A stretch of 18,414 nucleotides of DNA from PALSA-1006 sp964532405 (GTDB taxonomy: Bacteria; Pseudomonadota; Gammaproteobacteria; Burkholderiales; Gallionellaceae), in assembly GCA_964532405.1 (NCBI GenBank), contig CAZHIC010000042.1:1-18414 (forward strand), in the 5' to 3' direction. This document shows positions 7,047 to 13,207 of the stretch, one piece after another (within the stretch, counting starts at the first letter, position 1; each line of letters starts with the position of its first letter). The position numbers were made by a program, and so were the translations under genes. The notes under the pieces are model-generated. The model was not told the DNA's origin. It saw only the letters and a program-made list of their open reading frames with translations, and ran no database searches.

Positions 7047-9482
7047 TCAACCTCCTGCCGCCATCTGCTCCGGCGCAAAGTCGTCCACCATGATGACTTT
7101 GCGGCGCAGCGCGTAATCGCGTTCCAACTGTAACGTTTGTTCGGCGGTAATGAGGCCGAGGCCGCGCGCCTCGGCGATCTGCCCCAGCTCATCCAGTGCC
7201 TTGAGCTTGCCTGCTTTACGCGCCTGCACCAACTCCGCTTGCAGCGGTTCGCATACCAGGGTGCTGGACAACGAAGCTTCTAACGCGGCCACTGCATCAT
7301 GCTCGTCACGCGGCATAAAAATGCCCGAGGTCAAACGGTCACGCGCGTCGCCCTGTGTGCCCAGCAGTGCGGCGACCTCATGCCCCACGGCATCGGAAGG
7401 CGGCTTGCGGCATTGCCCCAAGGGGAAGATAAGCGCACGCAATAACAGCGCGGCGAAGCGGTTGGGGAAGTTTTGCAACACGCCATCGAACGCGGTTTGT
7501 ATGCGGTACAGCCCGTCTTGCATCGCCCAATCCAGCAAGGGCAAATCCTCGACCGGACGCCCGTCGTCTTCAAATTTCTTCAGCACCGCCGAACACAGAT
7601 ACAAATGGCTCAACACGTCGCCCAAACGCGCGGAGAGTTTTTCGCGGCGCTTCAGGCCTCCGCCCAACACCAGCATGGCGATGTCTGCGGCGAGTGCAAA
7701 AGATGCGGAATAGCGCGTCAGCAGTTGGTAGTAGCGACGGGTCGGCTCCTCGGTCGGCACGTTGATGATGTAGCCGCTCGTCAGCGCGAACAAGAACGAG
7801 CGCACCGCGTTGCTCATGGCAAAGCTGATGTGCCCAAAGAAAGCCGCATCGAAATCATGCACGGCTTTCGATCTGTTCTGTTCATGCGTCGCCTGTATCT
7901 CTTTGAGCACGTAAGGATGAGCGCGCACCGCGCCCTGACCGAAGATGATGAGACTGCGCGTCAGGATGTTCGCGCCCTCCACGGTGATGCCGATCGGCGT
8001 CTGCTGGTAGAGGCGCGCCAGATAATTATCCGGCCCCATGCAGATGCCCTTGCCGCCGTGGACATCCATCGCGCCGTTGATAATCGTGCGTCCGCGCTCG
8101 GTGCAGTGATATTTGACGATGGCAGAGATCACCGAAGGCTTCTCGCCCAGATCGACCGCCTGCGCCGTCAACACCCGCGCCGCATCCATCACGTAAAGAT
8201 TGCCGGCAATGCGGGTAAGCGCCTCTTCCACGCCCTCGAATTTCCCCACCGGAAGATGGAACTGTTTGCGCACGCGCCCATAGGCACCGCTGGTTCGCGC
8301 GGCCAATTTGGATGCCCCCGTCGCGCTGGCGGGCAGCGAGATCGAACGTCCCGCCGCCAGACATTCCATCAACATGCGCCAACCTTGGCCAATGCGCTCC
8401 GTGCCACCGATGATGTAATCCATCGGGATGAACACGTCTTTGCCGGAAGTCGGGCCGTTCTGGAACGCCGAGTTGAGCGGGAAGTGCCGGCGTCCGACGT
8501 TCACGCCGGGCGTGTCGGTCGGGATCAACGCCAGCGTGATGCCGCGTGCGACTTCCGCGCCTAGCAAGTTGTCCGGGTCGTACAGCTTGAAAGCCAGCCC
8601 CAGCAATGTGGCGACGGGCGCGAGCGTGATATAGCGTTTTTCCCAAGTGACGCGCAGGCCGAGCACGTTAGCCTGCCCGTTGAAATCGCCATAACAAACT
8701 ATGCCCACATCGGGGATCGCTCCCGCATCGGAACCGGCGAAAGGCCCGGTCAGCGCGAAGCACGGCACCTCTTCGCCTTTGGCAAGACGGCGCAGATATT
8801 TGTCTTTCTGCTCTTGCGTACCGTAGTGCAGCAGCAGCTCGGCGGGGCCGAGTGAATTGGGCACCATCACCGTCACCGCCGCCGTGCCGCTGCGCGAGGC
8901 GACCTTGGTCACCACGGCGGAATGCGCTTGCGCGGAAAATTGCAGCCCGCCGTATTCCTTCGGGATAATCATGCCGAAGAAACCTTTGTCCTTGATGAAC
9001 TGCCACACTTGCGGCGGCAAATCTTGACGCACATGGGTGACATCCCAGTCGTCGATCATGGCGCACAATTGTTCCACTTCATTGTCGAGAAAATCCTGCT
9101 CTTCCGCGCTCAAAGTCGGCTTAGGCAATGCCAGCAATTTATTCCAGTGCGGGTTACCGCTGAACAACTCGCCATCCCACCACACCGTGCCCGCATCGAG
9201 CGCTTCCTGCTCGGTTTGCGATACTTGGGGAAGGATGTTGCGGAAGACATTGAGAACGGGACGGCTGACCAGCCAGCGGCGCAAAAAAGGGATGCCGAAT
9301 ATCACGATGAACAGTAAAAGCGCGATATAGACCATCTGCAGAGCATCGTCGGAAATGCGGCTCTGCACTGCGATCAACGGTACAAAAACCATCGCGGCCA
9401 ACAGCCAGCTCGTGATAGAGGCTCTAAAAAAAGAAAGCAACAAGAAAACGGCAAGTACCAACACGAACAATAAAATTGCCAT
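7047..9482 (-). CDS. fadE: Acyl-CoA dehydrogenase FadE
   Basis: This 811-residue protein matches E. coli FadE (814 residues) along its whole length. FadE performs the first beta-oxidation step, FAD-linked formation of trans-2-enoyl-CoA, at the inner membrane. Two or three hydrophobic segments occupy about residues 2-20, 24-40 and 48-66. The dehydrogenase core follows, with EYGGLQFSA, PNSLGPAELL, FALTGPFAGSDAGAIPD and the catalytic glutamate in ITVEGANILTRS (about Glu502). The C-terminal FadE-specific region ends in VDDFAPEQ. The start at 9482 has GGGAG 5 nt upstream and gives the N-terminal hydrophobic segment the family expects; an upstream in-frame extension to 9572 has no support. It stands 99 nt from the end of the stressosome-like operon and is probably transcribed separately, though I see no clear promoter. 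Confidence 0.96.
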   Translation of the reverse strand: MAILLFVLVLAVFLLLSFFRASITSWLLAAMVFVPLIAVQSRISDDALQMVYIALLLFIVIFGIPFLRRWLVSRPVLNVFRNILPQVSQTEQEALDAGTVWWDGELFSGNPHWNKLLALPKPTLSAEEQDFLDNEVEQLCAMIDDWDVTHVRQDLPPQVWQFIKDKGFFGMIIPKEYGGLQFSAQAHSAVVTKVASRSGTAAVTVMVPNSLGPAELLLHYGTQEQKDKYLRRLAKGEEVPCFALTGPFAGSDAGAIPDVGIVCYGDFNGQANVLGLRVTWEKRYITLAPVATLLGLAFKLYDPDNLLGAEVARGITLALIPTDTPGVNVGRRHFPLNSAFQNGPTSGKDVFIPMDYIIGGTERIGQGWRMLMECLAAGRSISLPASATGASKLAARTSGAYGRVRKQFHLPVGKFEGVEEALTRIAGNLYVMDAARVLTAQAVDLGEKPSVISAIVKYHCTERGRTIINGAMDVHGGKGICMGPDNYLARLYQQTPIGITVEGANILTRSLIIFGQGAVRAHPYVLKEIQATHEQNRSKAVHDFDAAFFGHISFAMSNAVRSFLFALTSGYIINVPTEEPTRRYYQLLTRYSASFALAADIAMLVLGGGLKRREKLSARLGDVLSHLYLCSAVLKKFEDDGRPVEDLPLLDWAMQDGLYRIQTAFDGVLQNFPNRFAALLLRALIFPLGQCRKPPSDAVGHEVAALLGTQGDARDRLTSGIFMPRDEHDAVAALEASLSSTLVCEPLQAELVQARKAGKLKALDELGQIAEARGLGLITAEQTLQLERDYALRRKVIMVDDFAPEQMAAGG

Positions 9483-9581
9483 CACAGCTCCCTCAGAATT
9501 TATTTGCATGAACGTGCCGAACTTTAACTCTTCCCGCGCATTCTTGCCACCGCCTATTTGCCCATCAGGCAAGGAAAAAGT

Positions 9582-9917
9582 TCAGTCCGGGACGCCCAGC
9601 GCAGTTTCGAATACCGGCATATCTATGAGGAATTTCGACAAAGTGAATGCAGCCGTCGGCTGCATATTGATGCATATCATTTTGATGTTCAGCGCCTGGC
9701 AGGTGCGCGCCAATTTGTCCAGCCAACCGTAGTAAACCGGATCGATAACCGGCACCCCGTTCAGGTCGTAATACAAACGCAGCCCCTGCTCTTGCTGCAC
9801 CTGCGCGACGATGTCCCGCATCAGCATGTCCTGATCCCGGATGTTCATGCTGCGTAGCGGCTCGAGCAAAAAATTGCCCTTGCCGATACGCGTCAGATGC
9901 ACGCCAGGAATAGTCAT
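9582..9917 (-). CDS. Small STAS-domain protein, RsbS-like but lacking the phosphorylatable serine
   Basis: This 111-residue single STAS domain aligns with RsbS around the switch loop: LYYDLNGVPVIDPVYYGWL against VVIDLTSVDMIDSF in B. subtilis RsbS. Residue 60 is proline at the place of RsbS Ser59, the site phosphorylated by RsbT to release it from the stressosome. The rest of the fold (MQPTAAFTLSKFL in the last helix region) looks intact. It is therefore a STAS scaffold or decoy that cannot be switched at this site, or a member of a separate STAS subfamily. Its ATG overlaps the stop codon of the RsbR-like gene (TAATG), so the two are translationally coupled. It is the last gene of the signalling operon. 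Its specific function is not known. Confidence 0.8.
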   Translation of the reverse strand: MTIPGVHLTRIGKGNFLLEPLRSMNIRDQDMLMRDIVAQVQQEQGLRLYYDLNGVPVIDPVYYGWLDKLARTCQALNIKMICINMQPTAAFTLSKFLIDMPVFETALGVPD

Positions 9918-10786
9918 TAGCTGGATTTTTGGCTGACGTGGATACCCATGCGCGAAAACGCCTCTTTCAGTCCATCAGACAGGCTGGCACGGGTAGTCAC
10001 ACCGGTCAGGTCGATGTTCAGACTAACCAGCGCGCGGGCTATTTCCGGGTGGATGCCGGTGATGATCGCATCGGAGCCCATCAGTTGCACGGCTCGCACC
10101 ATCTGGATCAAGTGGTGCGACACCTGAGAATCGATATTCTTCACCCCGGTCAAATCCATCACGACAGCGCGCGCGTGATCTTTGGAGATGCGGTTAAGCA
10201 ATGCCTCCATGACCAGCATGGTGCGACTGGAATCCAGCGTGCCGATGATGGGCAGCGTCAGCACGCCGTCCCAGATTTCGGTGATCGGGGTGGACGTTTC
10301 GCGCAGTTCCGCCTCCTGCGCCTTGAGCGTATTTTCCCGCTCGCTCAGGTAGGTATGAAAAACCCCCATGATCAGCTCATTGAAGTGCTGGGCAAAAAAC
10401 AGCAACACCGAGCGCGACTGGGTAAAGACGATTCCGCTGTCCTGTTCCAGCGCGGAGATCAGGCTGTACTGCAACTGCTGCGCATAACGCACGACATCCT
10501 CCACATGTCCGCCGCGCATCAACATACGTTGCGCAAGCTCTGAAAAGAACGTCTCCAGCGCATGGAATTGTGGCGATGTGCGTTTTTGCGGATCTTTGGA
10601 ACTCAACAGACTCGCTATCAGGGCGACGAATTCGCTGCTCATATCGGCAACCTCATCCTCATCCATCAGCTTGTTATTCGCGCAGAAAAACTCCCGCCCG
10701 GTCTCTTCCAGTTGCGCGGAAATATTACCGATTTTCAAACCAAACAACGCGGCTAATTTTTCGCTGGCTTCTTTTTTCTGCACCAT
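9917..10786 (-). CDS. RsbR-like stressosome protein (N-terminal sensor domain + STAS)
   Basis: This 289-residue protein has a helical N-terminal half (about 1-150) of the kind found in RsbR paralogues, where a non-haem globin-like fold senses signals. A linker helix and a C-terminal STAS domain (about 166-280) follow. The STAS part is RsbR-type: ITEIWDGVLTLPIIGTLDSSRT, DLTGVKNIDSQVSHHLI, IITGIHPEIARALVSL. Ser186 and Ser220 fall where B. subtilis RsbR has phosphorylated Thr171 and Thr205, with the same 34-residue spacing, so both sites could still be phosphorylated. The signal sensed is unknown. The start has GGGAG 6 nt upstream. It begins 13 nt after the kinase/phosphatase gene and overlaps the small STAS gene by one base. 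Confidence 0.87.
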   Translation of the reverse strand: MVQKKEASEKLAALFGLKIGNISAQLEETGREFFCANNKLMDEDEVADMSSEFVALIASLLSSKDPQKRTSPQFHALETFFSELAQRMLMRGGHVEDVVRYAQQLQYSLISALEQDSGIVFTQSRSVLLFFAQHFNELIMGVFHTYLSERENTLKAQEAELRETSTPITEIWDGVLTLPIIGTLDSSRTMLVMEALLNRISKDHARAVVMDLTGVKNIDSQVSHHLIQMVRAVQLMGSDAIITGIHPEIARALVSLNIDLTGVTTRASLSDGLKEAFSRMGIHVSQKSS

Positions 10787-10799
10787 TTCTTTCTCCCTT

Positions 10800-11843
10800 T
10801 TATCCTATCGTACAAACACAAATCGACTGATCATCCGAAATCCGCCCCATGATGCTGCCTAGCGTATACGCAATCAACTGCGGGTGCTGGTTGAACAAGC
10901 CGACGAAATTGGCCATGTCCCAGTTCCTGCGTATGCCGTCACTGGCGGTGATGATGACACACTTCTTGCCAAAATTTACCTGCAACGCCGTCGCCGAGCG
11001 GTGCTCCCTCCCCAATATACCGGGCGCAAAGGCGATATGCTGAATCTGCTCTTGATCGTAAATGTGCGCACTCATGTCGCCCACCCCGGACAGGCGCAAA
11101 CTGCATTTGGCCAGATCGATTTCCCCGGTGATGGCGACTGCGCCACGCGTATTGACGAGCTGCATGTCCACCATGGCCAATATCGTTTCTGGAGACTCAT
11201 AGTTGACCAAGTGCGTCGCCAGATCAGCGGTTGCCGCCTGCGCCTCTTCGCCGTGTCCCAGTCCGTCCAGATGCAGCCAGCGCAGCATTCTTCCCGCTCT
11301 TTGCAGATAGATTCTATCGCCGTTATAACGCTCGTCCGACAAGGAGCGCGAGAACAGTCCGAATTTAAAGCCGGATTTCGCTTCTTTGTTTTCCTTGTCC
11401 AAATAAAAACGCGCGAGTATTACCGTGCCGCTCCATTTTTTCGGTTGTCCGGGGCGCTGTTGCTGTGTGTAGATATACGACTCGTCGCTCAGGCGGCGAA
11501 TCGCCCCCAAGCCCTTGCCCAGCGTGCTGGCCGTCGAATAGCCATCTTCTTCGGCAGTGGCCAGATTCGCGATGCCTGGCCCGAAGTCCAGAGACAGCAG
11601 ATCCAACACCCCGCCGGGCTGCTTCCACAACTGCACCATGCCCCGTCCGCCAGCGTGTTTTACGTTATTGCTCACCAGCTCGGAAGCCACCAGCAGCATG
11701 TTTTCCTGCTTTAGATGACTGACTCCAAGACGCTGCGTGATGGCGACCAGCTTCGAGCGCAACAGGATCAAAGAGCTTTCGCTTTGCGTCGCACTATTGA
11801 ACAACAGCTTGCAATCGGTAGCGCTGTCGAACACTTCAGACAC
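10800..11843 (-). CDS. RsbT-type serine/threonine kinase fused to an RsbX/SpoIIE-type phosphatase
   Basis: This 347-residue protein carries two opposed activities. Residues about 20-147 form a GHKL ATPase of the RsbT type: N-box SELVSNN (Glu55, Asn59), DFGPGI (Asp86), then EDGYSTASTLGKGLGAIRRL, which matches RsbT closely. Residues about 158-347 form a PP2C-like phosphatase of the RsbX type, with metal-binding aspartates in LDGLGHGE (Asp193), ASDGI (Asp302) and SDDQS (Asp337/338). All these residues are intact. In stressosomes RsbT phosphorylates STAS proteins and then leaves to activate an output protein, while RsbX resets the complex. A fusion would put kinase and reset in one chain. The start is GTG, overlapping the end of the diguanylate cyclase gene by 8 nt (GTGTCTGA) with no clear ribosome site, so coupled translation is likely. 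Confidence 0.86.
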   Translation of the reverse strand: MSEVFDSATDCKLLFNSATQSESSLILLRSKLVAITQRLGVSHLKQENMLLVASELVSNNVKHAGGRGMVQLWKQPGGVLDLLSLDFGPGIANLATAEEDGYSTASTLGKGLGAIRRLSDESYIYTQQQRPGQPKKWSGTVILARFYLDKENKEAKSGFKFGLFSRSLSDERYNGDRIYLQRAGRMLRWLHLDGLGHGEEAQAATADLATHLVNYESPETILAMVDMQLVNTRGAVAITGEIDLAKCSLRLSGVGDMSAHIYDQEQIQHIAFAPGILGREHRSATALQVNFGKKCVIITASDGIRRNWDMANFVGLFNQHPQLIAYTLGSIMGRISDDQSICVCTIG

Positions 11844-12825
11844 AGGAGACTTTCACTGCGCAATTCGGCTCGCAATCCTGCGTGTCGCCTCTGCTGCACA
11901 TGAAAACCACCGCCCGGCCACGCCCGCGGTGCTTGGCCTCGTACAGCGCGCTGTCGGCTTGATGGATAAAACCTTCCAAGGTCAGGTCATCCGGTGTCTG
12001 CTGATCGATAGTCGCAATGCCGATGCTGACCTTGCATTCCATTTGCAGTATCACTTGTCTCGCCTTCTCGGATGCCGTGCTGCAGTCGGCGTGAATCATC
12101 ATGGCAAATTCATCCCCGCCGAAACGAAACGCGCAATCCACATTTTCCCGAATCACACTGCGTAAAATATGCGCCATCTTGTTCAAGTAGGCATCGCCAA
12201 ACTGGTGCCCGTGTTCGTCATTGATGCTTTTGAAAAAATCCAGATCCAGCATCATGAGCGACAGCGGTGCGGTTCTTTGCCGCATCGCATGGCGGAACGC
12301 CTGATTCAGTTTTTCGTCGAATGCCCGACGGTTGGGCAACATGGTCAGCGGATCCGTTTCAGCCTCGCGTATCGAGATTTGCAACTCCGCCTGGCGACTT
12401 AGCAACGTCACCTGCAACTCGGCCAACTCGCGCTCGGTGCGCACACGCGTCTCGTGCAAATGACGCACCATCGCCTCATTGCGTTGAGTCAATATTTCGG
12501 GATCGATGGATTCGGTAGATTTGCGCAAATAATCGCGCAATTGATCGATGGCGGATGGTTCGATAGCACCCGTTTGAGCGAGCGCGAACTCATTTTCATC
12601 CCAATGAACCCGCAAACTATGGTTTTGAAGTTGCATGCGGACTGAAAAAGGCTGGCCGCAACACGCACCTGCGGCACGCAAACGTCGACTCAGTTCCAAG
12701 CTGGCGAGCGCGGCTCGAAAGGCATCCCCCTGAAGGCGCCTTACACTTTCCATAAGAAAGCCGATAAAATTTTGCAAATCGGGTTCGATTGCCAAATCTA
12801 TCCTCATGAGCTCAACTGGTTCCAC
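11836..12825 (-). CDS. Diguanylate cyclase (GGDEF) with an unassigned N-terminal region, first gene of the stressosome-like operon
   Basis: This 329-residue soluble protein has a C-terminal GGDEF domain (about 155-310). The motif is FGGDEF (236-240), and metal-binding aspartates lie in MMLDLDFFKS. It should make c-di-GMP from two GTP. The product-inhibition site RxxD is shifted: the sequence is RENVD, leaving no arginine three residues before the aspartate, so feedback inhibition may be absent. The first ~105 residues match no family I recognise; a probable coiled coil (about 108-155) connects them to the cyclase. Being co-transcribed with the kinase, this is the natural candidate for the operon's output protein, with the N-terminal region as the docking site (inference). 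Start is GTG at 12825; an ATG at 12807 is an alternative with a similarly weak ribosome site. Confidence 0.88.
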   Translation of the reverse strand: MEPVELMRIDLAIEPDLQNFIGFLMESVRRLQGDAFRAALASLELSRRLRAAGACCGQPFSVRMQLQNHSLRVHWDENEFALAQTGAIEPSAIDQLRDYLRKSTESIDPEILTQRNEAMVRHLHETRVRTERELAELQVTLLSRQAELQISIREAETDPLTMLPNRRAFDEKLNQAFRHAMRQRTAPLSLMMLDLDFFKSINDEHGHQFGDAYLNKMAHILRSVIRENVDCAFRFGGDEFAMMIHADCSTASEKARQVILQMECKVSIGIATIDQQTPDDLTLEGFIHQADSALYEAKHRGRGRAVVFMCSRGDTQDCEPNCAVKVSCV

Positions 12826-12854
12826 GACACCCCACTATGTTGATAGCGGCGAAC

Positions 12855-12884
12855 TTTATAAAGCAGCATGAAGGGCTAAGTCAA
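12855..12884 (-). promoter_or_regulatory. Sigma70-type promoter of the stressosome-like operon
   Basis: On the minus strand TTGACT (12879-12884) is followed after 18 nt by TATAAA (12855-12860), or after 17 nt by TTATAA (12856-12861). Both are near-consensus, and transcription would start at about 12848, roughly 23 nt before the GTG of the diguanylate cyclase. It lies directly downstream of the TATCTAGATA array. Confidence 0.65.
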
Positions 12885-12894
12885 TCGTAATTTT

Positions 12895-12968
12895 CATCTA
12901 GATAACGAAATCGAATATCTAGATACTTATATGAAATATCTAGATATTTTCATATAAGTATCTAGATA
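12895..12968. promoter_or_regulatory. Operator-like array: four copies of the palindrome TATCTAGATA with 21-22 bp period
   Basis: Copies start at 12895 (CATCTAGATA, one mismatch), 12916, 12937 and 12959, giving start-to-start spacings of 21, 21 and 22 bp, or two turns of the DNA helix. Each is a palindrome suited to a dimeric regulator, and all would be presented on one face of the DNA. The centres lie about 51, 72, 93 and 115 bp upstream of the predicted start site, a layout typical of activator sites. The stretch 12914-12970 is also a larger inverted repeat: two perfect 23-nt arms around a TATCTAGATAT centre. I do not recognise the cognate regulator, and no candidate gene is adjacent. Confidence 0.7.
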
Positions 12969-13102
12969 TTTGGCCGCATCCGCGAACCCATCAAAATCCT
13001 GACCCTATAAATACAACGCCTTAGCGCATTTTCACCATAGCATTTTCCACACGCTCATCCATAACAAGGTAAAACAAACTATCGAACTGCTTAATTTTGT
13101 AT

Positions 13103-13160
13103 GTCCGCTATCGACCGCAGTTGTCATTCACAGCTGTTATTACGCTGCCGCAGAGCGGAC
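13103..13160. repeat. Inverted repeat in the 240-bp gap after the MASE3-GGDEF-EAL gene
   Basis: GTCCGCT (13103-13109) pairs with AGCGGAC (13154-13160) around a 44-nt spacer. It lies just downstream of the 3' end of the large c-di-GMP gene. It resembles a degenerate dispersed repeat and lacks a T-run, so it is not a standard terminator. The rest of 12969-13207 has no gene, RNA or other motif that I can support. Confidence 0.4.
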
Positions 13161-13207
13161 GCTCGTGATGTGCGGCAAATGGGGCAAACTGATCTGAGCA
13201 AACCTTC

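Noticed and set aside
9558..9572. Hairpin TTGCC/GGCAA after the small STAS gene as a terminator
   Set aside because: The stem is only 5 bp and no T-run follows on the minus strand.
9483..9572. N-terminal extension of FadE
   Set aside because: The 30 extra residues are hydrophilic and unlike the family, and GGGAG supports the ATG at 9482.
12895..12968. Regular TATCTAGATA repeats as a CRISPR array
   Set aside because: Repeats are 10 bp and spacers 11-12 bp, far too short, and the spacers are partly inverted copies of one another; it fits an operator array.
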